DNA of 13,462 nucleotides from Rhodothermia bacterium (GTDB lineage Bacteria > Bacteroidota > Rhodothermia > Rhodothermales > JABDKH01), in the NCBI GenBank assembly GCA_018679295.1, contig JAHHLP010000293.1:1-13462 (forward strand). Reading direction: 5' to 3'. Below are positions 6,387 to 13,462 of this stretch, piece after piece (position 1 is the stretch's first letter; every line of letters starts with the position of its first letter). Below the pieces are notes generated by a model that was not told the origin of the DNA, did not search any database, and saw only the letters and a program-made list of their open reading frames with translations. The translations under genes and the position numbers were made by a program.

Positions 6387-9300
6387 TCGCTGGACAGTTC
6401 TTTCGTTGAGATTGTGGCATGCTGAATCGGCAACTCTGCACCGGTTGACGGCCCGCGGGCGGCGTCATCGCCCCCTGTCAACTCGTCTTTGTACCTCCAA
6501 CGATATACAAGCGCATATATCGCCGGAATGACAATCAGCGTATTGATCATCGAAGTTACAAGTCCTCCCACCATCGGGGAAGCGATTCTTTTCATGACCT
6601 CGGTACCGATTCCTGTTCCAAACATAACGGGTAGGAGTCCGAGTATCGTGGTAAAGACCGTCATGAGTTTTGGCCGAACGCGGTCCACGGCGCCTTCCTC
6701 CAGGGCGGCATTGAGGGCCAGTCGGCTGGTAAATCGGCCCTCTCGCCGGTAGCGCTGGACTGCTTCGTGCAGGTATACGTGCATTACGAGCCCGGTTTCG
6801 GCGGCCAGTCCCGCCACCGCAATGATCCCAACCCCCACCGCGATACTCATGTTGAAGTCCAGCAGAATCAGAATCCAGACGGCTCCGACTGCCGCAAAGG
6901 GCAACGGGAGCATCAGCAAGAAGGAGTCGACCGCGTTGCGCAGATGTATGAATAGCAGCAGAAAGATCACCGCGAGCGTGATCGGAACGAGGACCTGCAA
7001 TCGCTGCATTGTGCGTTCCATGTACTCGAACTGGCCGCTCCAGGTAAGCGAGTACCCTGCCGGGACTTGCACGTTATCCAACACGGCGGCCCGGGCACGC
7101 TGCACGTACGAACCAATGTCTACGGTTTCCTGAAGGTCCACGAACACCCATGCGTTGGGCCGGGCATTCTCACTCTTGATCATAGGCGGACCGGACGTCA
7201 GCGCGAAGCTTGCCAGCTGTCCGAGCGGTAGCTGACGCCCGTCGGCGACCGGGACGAGCAGCTGGCGGAGAGCCGCCAGGTTGTCTCGATATGCCTCTGG
7301 ATACCGGACGTTAACAGGATAGCGCTCCAGCTGCTCCACCGTGCGCGTGACATTCATACCCCCAACAGCGGACGCGACCACATCGAGTACGTCCCCGGTC
7401 GTAAGACCGTATCGCGCTATTTGGTCGCGGTCAACATCGATATCCAGGAAGTATCCGCCGCTCGCGCGTTCGGCGAATACCGACCGGGTGCCGGGCACGC
7501 TTCGCAGCGTTGCCTCAATTTCGGCACCAACGTTCTCGAGGGTCGTCAGGTTAGGCCCTGCGATTTTAATGCCGACCGGCGTTCGGATGCCTGTCGCGAG
7601 CATGTCGGTGCGCGCGCGGATCGGCATTGTCCATGCATTTGTGAGTCCTGGAATCTGAATGGCCGCGTCTAGTTCACTGATCAGCTTCGAGATCGTCATG
7701 CCGGGGCGCCACTCTGCAACCGGCTTCAGTACAATCGTCGTCTCGATCATTGAAAGTGGTGCAGGGTCGGTTGCGGATTCGGCGCGTCCCACCTTGCCGA
7801 ACACGTGCTTCACCTCCGGGAAAGCCGCAATGATGCGGTCGGTCTGCTGAAGCAACTCCTTGGCTTTCTGGATGGAGATCCCGGGCAGCGTCGTTGGCAT
7901 GTACAGAAGGTCTCCTTCGTTCAACGGCGGCATGAACTCCGACCCCAGTTGTGGGAACGGCACGTAGACGTCGTCGAAGAGCATCCGCTGCAAGGGAAGA
8001 ATCGACAGCAAGGGAATTATGGCGCTCACAAGAAATACGGTCAGGGGTCGTCGAAGCGTGGTGCGGATGATGGGTCGATACACCTTCAGAAAGAACCGCG
8101 AGATCGGATTCTCGGACTCGCTGCGGATTTTGCCCGTGACAAAGACTGTCATCAGCGCGGGCACCAGGGTTACTGCCAGCAAAGAAGCTGCCGCCATCGC
8201 GAATGTCTTCGTGAATGCCAGCGGCCGGAAGAGCCGCCCCTCCACCTGTTCCAGTGTGAAGACGGGCAGGAAGCTGATGGTTACGATGAGAAGAGAGAAG
8301 AAAAGACTCGGCCCCACCTCGACGGCGGCCTCGACGACCGCCGATACACGTTCGGATGAGGTCAGCTCTCTGGCAAGCTTCGACCGTCTACGCTCGATGT
8401 GCTTGTGTCCATTCTCCACCATCACCAGCGACGCATCTACCATGACACCGATAGCGATCGCGATGCCTCCGAGGCTCATGATGTTGGCGTTGATGTCGAG
8501 TACGTACATCACCGCGAACGACATCAGGATGCCGACCGGAATCGTGATCAGGGCGACGAATGCGCTGCGGACATGCAATAGAAAGATCATCACGATAACG
8601 GCGACGATCAGCATCTCTTCCACCAGCTTGGTGCGCAACGTCTTGACGGCTCGCTCGATCAGTCCGGAGCGGTCGTACTCTGTCACGATCTCGACACCTT
8701 CCGGCAGTCCGACTGAAATCTGTTCCAGACGCTCTTTGACCCGCGCGATGACGCGCCTCGCGTTATCGCCATAGCGCATCACCACGATACCACCGACAGT
8801 TTCTCCTTCGCCGTTGCGATCAACCAGGCCGCGGCGCAGCTCCGGACCCACGCGGACATCGGCAACGTCGCCCACTCGGATCGGTGTGCCGTCCCGCGAC
8901 GCCAGGGGTACGCCTCGAATATCCTCGAGGCCCGTCAGATAGCCCTTACCGCGAACTACAAACTCACGCTCTCCGATTTCCATGAGGCGACCGCCGACGT
9001 CCTCGTTCGAACGCTGCAACGCCATCCGTACGTCCGCGATGGATATTCTAAAGGCCGCGAGCTTATGCGGGTCGACGACGACCTGATACTGCTTAACGAA
9101 TCCACCGATGGAGGCAACCTCCGAAACGCCTTCCACGGACTGCAGCTCGTACCGGAGGAAGAAATCCTGGATGCTACGGAGCTCCGACAGGTCGTGGCGA
9201 CCCGTCGAATCTGACAGTGAGTACTCGAAGATCCATCCCACTCCGGTGGCGTCCGGCCCGATGGAGGGCCTGACGGTTCGCGGCAATCGCTCGGCGGCAT

Positions 9301-9646
9301 AGCTAAGGTATTCCAGCACCCTGCTGCGCGCCCAGTACAGGTCTGTGCCGTCCTCGAAGATGACGTACACGAAAGACGTGCCGAACATCGAGTAGCCGCG
9401 TACCGTCTTTGCGTACGGAACACTCAGCATGGCCGTCGAAAGGGGGTAGGTGACCTGGTCCTCGACGATCTGCGGCCCCTGACCGGGATACTCCGTTTGA
9501 ATGATGACCTGGACGTCTGACAGGTCCGGTATGGCGTCGACCGGCGTGTTTACCGCGGCCCACAGTCCCACCGACGAAACGAGGATGGTTATCAGAACGA
9601 CCAGCAGCCGATTCTCGGCGCAGTATCGAATAAGTCGTTGAATCAT
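6383..9646 (-). CDS. cusA: CusA-like Cu(I)/Ag(I) efflux RND permease (HME family)
   Basis: The 1087-residue protein is a full-length heavy-metal-efflux RND pump with twelve expected membrane helices and two large periplasmic loops. Three methionines, M583 (in YMPTTLPG), M633 (in SMIETT) and M682 (in RTDML), have spacings of 50 and 49 residues, the same as M573/M623/M672 of E. coli CusA. This is the established Cu(I)/Ag(I)-binding triad, so the copper/silver assignment is preferred over a CzcA-type divalent pump. Proton-relay residues are also present: D404 in VMVDASLVM, E950 in GLAAETGLVM and K993 in RPKLMTV, matching E. coli D405, E939 and K984. The gene follows the adaptor by 20 bp and overlaps the DUF2231 gene by four bases. 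No clear Shine-Dalgarno precedes its ATG, so translation probably depends on coupling. The last 40 residues are a hydrophilic extension without a recognised motif. Confidence 0.95.
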   Translation of the reverse strand: MIQRLIRYCAENRLLVVLITILVSSVGLWAAVNTPVDAIPDLSDVQVIIQTEYPGQGPQIVEDQVTYPLSTAMLSVPYAKTVRGYSMFGTSFVYVIFEDGTDLYWARSRVLEYLSYAAERLPRTVRPSIGPDATGVGWIFEYSLSDSTGRHDLSELRSIQDFFLRYELQSVEGVSEVASIGGFVKQYQVVVDPHKLAAFRISIADVRMALQRSNEDVGGRLMEIGEREFVVRGKGYLTGLEDIRGVPLASRDGTPIRVGDVADVRVGPELRRGLVDRNGEGETVGGIVVMRYGDNARRVIARVKERLEQISVGLPEGVEIVTEYDRSGLIERAVKTLRTKLVEEMLIVAVIVMIFLLHVRSAFVALITIPVGILMSFAVMYVLDINANIMSLGGIAIAIGVMVDASLVMVENGHKHIERRRSKLARELTSSERVSAVVEAAVEVGPSLFFSLLIVTISFLPVFTLEQVEGRLFRPLAFTKTFAMAAASLLAVTLVPALMTVFVTGKIRSESENPISRFFLKVYRPIIRTTLRRPLTVFLVSAIIPLLSILPLQRMLFDDVYVPFPQLGSEFMPPLNEGDLLYMPTTLPGISIQKAKELLQQTDRIIAAFPEVKHVFGKVGRAESATDPAPLSMIETTIVLKPVAEWRPGMTISKLISELDAAIQIPGLTNAWTMPIRARTDMLATGIRTPVGIKIAGPNLTTLENVGAEIEATLRSVPGTRSVFAERASGGYFLDIDVDRDQIARYGLTTGDVLDVVASAVGGMNVTRTVEQLERYPVNVRYPEAYRDNLAALRQLLVPVADGRQLPLGQLASFALTSGPPMIKSENARPNAWVFVDLQETVDIGSYVQRARAAVLDNVQVPAGYSLTWSGQFEYMERTMQRLQVLVPITLAVIFLLLFIHLRNAVDSFLLMLPLPFAAVGAVWILILLDFNMSIAVGVGIIAVAGLAAETGLVMHVYLHEAVQRYRREGRFTSRLALNAALEEGAVDRVRPKLMTVFTTILGLLPVMFGTGIGTEVMKRIASPMVGGLVTSMINTLIVIPAIYALVYRWRYKDELTGGDDAARGPSTGAELPIQHATISTKELSSE

Positions 9647-9666
9647 GGGAGGAGTTTCCCCGCCTT

Positions 9667-10908
9667 CTAGTGTTGGTGGCCCGCCATCGCGCCGACGGCT
9701 GACTTAAGACGAGATTCAGAGTCGATCAGGAACTGCGCTCGTGTGACCACGACCTCCCCGCCTTCGAGACCTTCCAGAATGCGATAGCTCCCATCCGCAA
9801 GCACCCCCAGCCGAACGGCTCTCGGCATGAACCTCCCGTTGCCAAGAGCGATGATCACTACGTCCTGCTCGCCGGTTCGGATGACGGATTCTTCGGGGAC
9901 GATCGGGGCGGGGGAGAGCGGCTCACCCTGGATGCGAACGGTTGCGTACATCCCGGGTTTGAGCATCCGCCGGTTACCCGGCATGACGATTCTGGCCCGT
10001 GCCGTCCGTGTTGCGGGATCGAGCATGTAATAGATATGATCCACGCGCCCGGTGAATGTCTTTCCCGGATCGTAGGGCAGTTCGATGGAGACAGGAAGGC
10101 CCTCACGTACCCACGATAGATCCTGCTCGTATAGATCCGCCATCAGCCAGATCTTGCTGGTGTCGTAGATCTTGAGAAGTGGTTCGCCGGCCGAGACATG
10201 CTGACCTTCGACGACCGACTTGCTCATGACTTCCCCGGACGCCGGCGCGTTGAATCGGACGGTTCGGAGCGGTTTTCGCGTTCGTTCCAGTTCCTCTATT
10301 TGCTCCGCCGTGATGTCCCAGAATAGGAGCCTGCGTCGGGCCGCTTCGAGCAATCGCTCGGCATCCTTGGAGAGGCTTTCAATGGCCCCATCGGACATAC
10401 GCTCGGCATTGTTTAGCGCAAGCAGGTACTCCTCCTGGGTCGACACGAGCTCCGGGCTATACAAGTCGAGCAGCGGATCTCCCTCGCGGACCAGCGCGCC
10501 TTCGTACGTTATAAAAAGACGTTCCACCCATCCGCCCGTCCGCAGGGTGACCGTGTGAGCACTGCTCTCATCCATCTCGAAGCGGGCGGTCGATTGGATG
10601 ATGCGGTTTAGCGAGGATACGGTGACTTCCCGAGTGCGTACGCCAATAGTCTGTATGACGGATGGCTCTATGGGTACGACAGTGTCTGCTTCGTCGGCAA
10701 CGGGATCCGACATGTCAGAACCGTGTGCCATCCCGCTCATCGCCGTTGTCTCTGCCGGGGCGTCCATTGTTCCCATGTCCATTGCGTGTCCGGCATGTGG
10801 ATCCGGTTCGGCGGCCTTGGTGCATCCGCCGAGGACGATGAGCAATCCGGCGAGACCGAGGCTGAGTCGCAACGGTGTTGCGCGGACAAAGATGATAAAG
10901 GCGCTCAT
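9667..10908 (-). CDS. cusB: CusB-like periplasmic adaptor lipoprotein of the RND efflux system
   Basis: This 413-residue membrane-fusion protein links the inner-membrane pump to the outer-membrane channel. A signal peptide ends in the lipobox LGGC, so Cys29 should be lipidated. It is followed by a Met/His-rich tail (about 38-67, with HAGHAMDMGTMD and MSGMAHGSDM). Then come a first strand block (about 80-110), a lipoyl half (GGWVERLFITYEGALVREG near 125-143), a coiled-coil hairpin (about 152-210), the second lipoyl half (FNAPASGEVMSK near 219-230) and the beta-barrel and membrane-proximal domains, including MLKPGMYATVRI at 315-326. The C-terminus ends HQH. In E. coli CusB, N-terminal methionines bind Cu(I); the longer tail here could take over the delivery role of the missing CusF. 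The gene starts 11 bp after the TolC-like gene and ends 20 bp before cusA, so the three form one operon. Confidence 0.93.
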   Translation of the reverse strand: MSAFIIFVRATPLRLSLGLAGLLIVLGGCTKAAEPDPHAGHAMDMGTMDAPAETTAMSGMAHGSDMSDPVADEADTVVPIEPSVIQTIGVRTREVTVSSLNRIIQSTARFEMDESSAHTVTLRTGGWVERLFITYEGALVREGDPLLDLYSPELVSTQEEYLLALNNAERMSDGAIESLSKDAERLLEAARRRLLFWDITAEQIEELERTRKPLRTVRFNAPASGEVMSKSVVEGQHVSAGEPLLKIYDTSKIWLMADLYEQDLSWVREGLPVSIELPYDPGKTFTGRVDHIYYMLDPATRTARARIVMPGNRRMLKPGMYATVRIQGEPLSPAPIVPEESVIRTGEQDVVIIALGNGRFMPRAVRLGVLADGSYRILEGLEGGEVVVTRAQFLIDSESRLKSAVGAMAGHQH

Positions 10909-10919
10909 ATCTTCTTGTT

Positions 10920-12212
10920 CTAATAGTTGATGTCTCGGCCAAGCGACCAGAGCAGCTCGGCAACGGCGTGATGCAGCTGCGAGCGCACCGTCGTCTCCTC
11001 CATGCGAAGCGAATACAGGGCCCGTTCTGCGTCGAGCAGGTCGATGAAGCCGGCTTGTCCCGTCGTGTAGGCGGACAGCGTTGCATCACGGGTTATTTCC
11101 GCTTGGCGAATTAGGCCCTGCTCGAGGAGCGTGAGGTTCTCCGAGCTGATGGTGATCCGGCTTACGAGGTCAGCAAACTCGGTGCTAATGGCTGTCTGCA
11201 GTGCCTCGAGCTGCGCATCAATCTGCTGCCCGACAATCCGCTGCTCCTGGATACGGGCACGAATCGGGCCGCGCCAGATAGGAATCCTGACACCGGCACC
11301 CACGGCAATGGCGTCCACGCCATCGGGGTTGGCTGGAGGACTCGACTTGACGATGTCGGTATAGATGACTGAGAGGTTCAAATCCGGCCAGGACTGTTTC
11401 TGAGCCAGAGCTGCGGCCTTATCGGCGCGCTCTCCCGCAGTCCGAAGTGCGATAAGATCGGGGCGGCTCTCAATGGCCGCTTCCGGACTGGCGTTGTCAG
11501 GAACGCGCTCGAGATCGAGGGGTCGCGAAACGCGGAATAGTCCTTCCGCCAGATCGGGTCGGTTGACCAGCCGCGCGAGCGCAGCGGCCTCTCGCTGGCG
11601 CTCCGCCCGCAGACTTAGTCCTCGTTGCGACAGCGTGTTCTTCTCGAGCTGTGCACGCAGGATGGCCTGCTGGTGGCCACGCCCCACTTCATATTGCGTG
11701 GCTGCCGCTTCTTCGAATCTCTGAACCTCGGATCTAAACGCGGAGACGATTCGAAGTCGTTCCTGCAGGGCGAAGAGATTTGCGTAGACCTGCCGTGTAT
11801 GAAGAACGGCGTCGTTCGCGAGCGCTGCCGACTCCATTTCTGCCGTCCGGAATCGCAGCGACGCAACCTCGCCACGAAGCTTGCGCTTGCCGGGAAAAGG
11901 TATGGTTTGCTCGATTCGCCATTGCGATCGCTGCGCACCGCGCGCCGTGTGAATCGGGCGGGGTGATACAGCCACCGCGAAAAGAGGGTCGTCCAGCCTT
12001 TTCTCTACGGAAATGGTCTGTTGCAGGGCATCGGCTTTGAGCGTGGAAGCCCGCAGCAACGGGTTGTCGGCAAGAACTGAGCGTACCACGTCTTCAACGT
12101 GAAGAACCGAGTCAGGTACGGTCGATTGCCCTGCGGCCGAACCGACAAGGACTAGCGGGATCAGTGTCGCAAGCAGTGACCTGAAGCCACCGCGGAACAG
12201 TATGGTTGTCAT
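10920..12212 (-). CDS. cusC: TolC/CusC-like outer-membrane factor
   Basis: The 430-residue protein has an N-terminal signal peptide (hydrophobic residues about 11-27, ending near AAGQ). The lipobox cysteine of E. coli CusC is absent, so it should be processed by signal peptidase I. Two similar halves rich in long helices follow, as expected of the outer-membrane efflux (OEP) repeat: one half runs from about residue 38 (LHVEDVVRSVLADNPLLR) and the second begins near the middle (SPEAAIESRPDLIALR). An alternating segment (WPDLNLSVIYTDIV) and GVRIPIW are typical of its beta strands. It should form the trimeric exit duct for the adaptor and pump encoded next. GGAG at 12217-12220 lies four bases upstream of the ATG and supports the start. 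The symbol is assigned by operon position; sequence alone would justify only 'TolC family'. Confidence 0.9.
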   Translation of the reverse strand: MTTILFRGGFRSLLATLIPLVLVGSAAGQSTVPDSVLHVEDVVRSVLADNPLLRASTLKADALQQTISVEKRLDDPLFAVAVSPRPIHTARGAQRSQWRIEQTIPFPGKRKLRGEVASLRFRTAEMESAALANDAVLHTRQVYANLFALQERLRIVSAFRSEVQRFEEAAATQYEVGRGHQQAILRAQLEKNTLSQRGLSLRAERQREAAALARLVNRPDLAEGLFRVSRPLDLERVPDNASPEAAIESRPDLIALRTAGERADKAAALAQKQSWPDLNLSVIYTDIVKSSPPANPDGVDAIAVGAGVRIPIWRGPIRARIQEQRIVGQQIDAQLEALQTAISTEFADLVSRITISSENLTLLEQGLIRQAEITRDATLSAYTTGQAGFIDLLDAERALYSLRMEETTVRSQLHHAVAELLWSLGRDINY

Positions 12213-12284
12213 CTTACTCCGTTTGGTGTACGCCGGTTAGGACGCAACCTGTGATTCGTGTCGGTTACAGCGAATCGACGACGA

Positions 12285-12719
12285 TCAACGGAGAATGACG
12301 CTGTTCAGTAGAAAGGTGCCTGCCGCGGTGAAGTGGTGTTCGACTGGCGGAGGCTCCGAGAGATGGTCAGCGTACTCGGCGCCGACAGCTTCGAAAAGCG
12401 ATCGGACAAATACTGCCGCCAGGCTACCTGGCTCCAGGTTCTGAACAGCCTTCAGGCCCGTGAGTACGGCTGGGGAGACGGTGCAGCATTCGTGATCAGC
12501 CGGCACCGATTGGTCGTGCTTTTGCGCATGCGCATCGACGTTGTCGTGGCACTGTCGATCATCGACGGGCAGCGGCTTCGCGTGGTGGCTACACGGAAGC
12601 CCGTCCGCATCCGCATCCCCCGCGATGCAAAGCCCGTGCAAGGCGGGACCGGTGCTTACGAGTAGGAGTGCGGCCGTGACAAAGGCGGCGCCAAGACGAT
12701 ATGGCTTACTGAGGGGCAC
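12285..12719 (-). CDS. Small secreted Cys/His-rich protein, putative periplasmic metal-binding protein
   Basis: I do not recognise a named family. The 144-residue product has a clear N-terminal signal sequence (basic start, hydrophobic residues about 10-23, small residues before GPALHG). The mature part contains cysteines at 31, 43, 57, 78 and 79 and ten histidines, in clusters such as CSHH, CHDN, HAQKHD and HECC. This density of soft and borderline ligands suggests metal binding. Cleavage near residue 28 would place Cys31 close to the mature N-terminus, but there is no canonical lipobox. The start is a GTG (12717-12719): an in-frame stop lies five codons upstream and no ATG preserves the signal peptide. 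It is the first gene of the efflux operon, 72 bp before the TolC-like gene. Small His-rich secreted proteins of this type commonly precede Cus-like operons, as I recall. The role is inferred. Confidence 0.75.
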   Translation of the reverse strand: MPLSKPYRLGAAFVTAALLLVSTGPALHGLCIAGDADADGLPCSHHAKPLPVDDRQCHDNVDAHAQKHDQSVPADHECCTVSPAVLTGLKAVQNLEPGSLAAVFVRSLFEAVGAEYADHLSEPPPVEHHFTAAGTFLLNSVILR

Positions 12720-12786
12720 GCGGGTCGAACCGATTCAAGACGACAAGGGTTCCACTCAGCTCCTCCGCGACTACACAATAATTTCG

Positions 12787-12803
12787 CGTTTCCTATAGAA
12801 ACG
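12787..12803. promoter_or_regulatory. Inverted repeat, candidate operator of the efflux operon
   Basis: CGTTTC (12787-12792), a five-base spacer CTATA, and GAAACG (12798-12803) form a perfect 6-bp-arm dyad. It lies 68-84 bases upstream of the GTG start of the first operon gene and overlaps the best minus-strand -10 candidate. That placement suits a repressor or a MerR-like site, but the sequence does not match the CusR, CueR or CopY boxes known to me, and a chance palindrome cannot be excluded. Confidence 0.35.
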
Positions 12804-12848
12804 GGTTTATGGTCTCAAGGTACTTATTGATTGGAAAACAGGATCGAT

Positions 12849-12862
12849 ACTGTAGAGACAGT
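12849..12862. promoter_or_regulatory. Short inverted repeat upstream of the DUF493 gene
   Basis: ACTGT (12849-12853), four bases AGAG, and ACAGT (12858-12862) form a perfect 5-bp dyad, 33 bases before the preferred start of the DUF493 gene. It could be an operator or part of the 5' untranslated region. The arms are short, so its significance is low. Confidence 0.22.
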
Positions 12863-12881
12863 GCCTTTCCTGACTGAATAT

Positions 12882-12886
12882 GAAGG
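12882..12886 (+). promoter_or_regulatory. Ribosome binding site deciding the DUF493 start
   Basis: GAAGG at 12882-12886 lies eight bases before the ATG at 12895 and eleven before the next in-frame ATG at 12898. The more upstream in-frame ATG at 12880 overlaps this sequence and has no Shine-Dalgarno of its own, so translation most probably starts at 12895. Confidence 0.5.
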
Positions 12887-12894
12887 TCCCCAAA

Positions 12895-13197
12895 ATGATG
12901 TCTTCGCCCAGTCGATCAGCTGCCTTTTCTCGAAACAACCGTGAGTGGTGGGATCGTTTCCAGCAACTCCTTGACGAGCAAAACGACTGGCCCACTGAGT
13001 ATCTCTTCAAGTTCATCGTTCCCAAGGCCGGTTTCGAGGATTTGAAGGCCGTCTTTGGTGACCACCCGATCAAGGTCCGAGCTTCTACGAGAGGCAACTA
13101 CCTAAGCGTCACGGCGAAGATGATGATGGATTCGAGCAGGGCCGTGGTTCGGATGTACGCGGCCGCCGGACGCGTCGAGGGCGTGGTGTCGCTGTAG
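12895..13197 (+). CDS. DUF493 family protein (YbeD-like)
   Basis: From the preferred ATG at 12895 the product has 100 residues (105 if the ATG at 12880 is used). After a short basic leader, the stretch from FQQLLDEQNDWP through YLFKFIVP, VRASTRGNYLSVTAKMMM and the closing GRVEGVVSL follows the pattern of DUF493/YbeD proteins: a small ferredoxin-like alpha/beta fold of about 90 residues with a strand ending in VTA/VTV and a final hydrophobic pair. E. coli YbeD lies between dacA and lipB and has a proposed but unsettled regulatory role. There is no signal peptide and it is presumably cytosolic. It is divergent from the metal operon and convergent with the Cys-rich gene at the window end, so a link to either is only positional. 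Confidence 0.82.
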   Translation: MMSSPSRSAAFSRNNREWWDRFQQLLDEQNDWPTEYLFKFIVPKAGFEDLKAVFGDHPIKVRASTRGNYLSVTAKMMMDSSRAVVRMYAAAGRVEGVVSL

Positions 13198-13253
13198 GAC
13201 CTGGTCGCTCTCTCTGGATACACCGTCCCAGCGTGGCATTGACTACCCCGACT

Positions 13254-13462
13254 TCAGGTGGAGTCTGCTTGCACCGGTGGGCAGGGCACATCGCCATAGG
13301 AGCAAAACACGCAGCAGTCGCCGGCTGCGGGGCGGAGCATTGACGAGCACGAGGGGCAGCGCCAAAAATACTGGCAGGCGTTCGCCGGCATCACCGACTC
13401 TGATCCCTGGCCGCATTTCGGACACGTTATCGTTGCTGTAAACGTAACTGTCGACTTGTGTG
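13254..13462 (-). CDS. Small Cys-rich GDCCVFC protein with a zinc-ribbon-like N-terminal half (5' end outside the window)
   Basis: A minus-strand frame runs from the right edge to a TGA at 13254-13256 and gives 68 residues plus part of a codon. It reads TITCPKCG, then PANACQYFWRCPSC, then AAGDCCVFCSYGDVPCPPVQ shortly before the end. The motif GDCCVFCSYG-VPCPP (13275-13322) is one I recall from a small conserved family of about 60-75 residues beside mercury, cadmium and copper resistance genes. The first half has two CxxC knuckles as in a zinc ribbon, and nine cysteines are visible in all. The only in-frame ATGs in the window lie inside the conserved part, so the true start lies beyond base 13462. 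Translation in a different frame of the same strand also gives an open stretch, but it lacks the family motif. Function is unknown; metal binding is inferred from the cysteines and from gene context. Confidence 0.85.
   Translation of the reverse strand, partial: HKSTVTFTATITCPKCGQGSESVMPANACQYFWRCPSCSSMLRPAAGDCCVFCSYGDVPCPPVQADST

Larger units (their letters stand above)
12720..12894. promoter_or_regulatory. Divergent intergenic region with candidate promoters
   Basis: This region separates the leftward metal-efflux operon from the rightward DUF493 gene and must hold at least the operon promoter. On the minus strand TTGAGA (about 12811-12816) stands about 15 bases from TATAGG, a short-spaced but plausible promoter that overlaps the inverted repeat at 12787-12803. 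On the plus strand TTGATT (12827-12832) is followed 18 bases later by TGTAGA (12851-12856), which overlaps the second inverted repeat. Both promoter readings are weak matches made by eye. Confidence 0.4.

Noticed and set aside
8019..8774. 251-residue open frame on the + strand
   Set aside because: It lies wholly antisense to the well-supported cusA gene and has a low-complexity Ser/Arg/Thr-rich composition without family motifs; it is a codon-bias shadow.
12253..12276. GATTCG ... CGAATC inverted repeat between the small secreted protein gene and the TolC-like gene
   Set aside because: The 6-bp arms are separated by 12 bases and no T-run follows; it is too weak to call as a terminator or attenuator.
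13243..13425. 60-residue minus-strand frame beginning MSEMRPGIRVG
   Set aside because: It overlaps the GDCCVFC protein in another frame; only the other frame gives the conserved cysteine motifs.
1..13462. CRISPR array, tRNA, rRNA, integrase or insertion sequence
   Set aside because: I read both strands for regular short repeats with spacers, cloverleaf-type sequence and transposase motifs and found none; the only repeats are the two hairpin units at 1620-1856.

Overview
The window is about 13.5 kb of moderately GC-rich DNA (roughly 58-60% by eye) from a Gram-negative bacterium: it encodes a complete trans-envelope efflux system with an outer-membrane factor, a lipoprotein adaptor and an inner-membrane pump. 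Protein style (a TolC-like protein with an AAGQS-type signal-peptide end, a DUF493 protein, a DUF2231 membrane protein) would fit a Rhodothermota/Bacteroidota-like genome, but this is an impression; Gemmatimonadota or Proteobacteria cannot be excluded.

Left part (1-1856, + strand). A short C-terminal fragment of an unidentified gene runs in from the left edge. It is followed by a cytosolic six-Asp-box beta-propeller (BNR type) and, 36 bp later, a MoaD/ThiS-type ubiquitin-fold protein ending in Gly-Gly. Two copies of an approximately 84-104 bp hairpin-forming repeat fill the space between this pair and the convergent methyltransferase gene.

Middle and right part (1869-12719, - strand). Eight co-directional genes read right to left: a small secreted Cys/His-rich protein, a TolC-like outer-membrane factor, a CusB-like adaptor with a Met/His-rich N-terminal tail, a CusA-like RND pump, a DUF2231 membrane protein fused to a C-terminal beta-sandwich-like domain, a CopB-type (CPH) P-type ATPase, a DUF302 protein, and finally a SAM-dependent methyltransferase whose membership of the transcription unit is uncertain. 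The pump keeps the three methionines of Cu(I)/Ag(I)-specific CusA at exactly the E. coli spacing, so the island is best read as copper/silver detoxification. The ATPase would move metal across the inner membrane, the tripartite pump would expel it from the periplasm through the outer membrane, and the small secreted protein and the adaptor tail could bind metal in the periplasm.

Right edge. A divergent intergenic region (12720-12894) carries two short inverted repeats that are candidate operators. It is followed by a DUF493 (YbeD-like) gene on the + strand. A Cys-rich small protein with the motif GDCCVFC enters from the right edge on the - strand; I recall this family from heavy-metal gene neighbourhoods. 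No metal-responsive regulator is encoded inside the window. Long open frames antisense to the pump, the ATPase and the DUF2231 gene are composition shadows and are not annotated.
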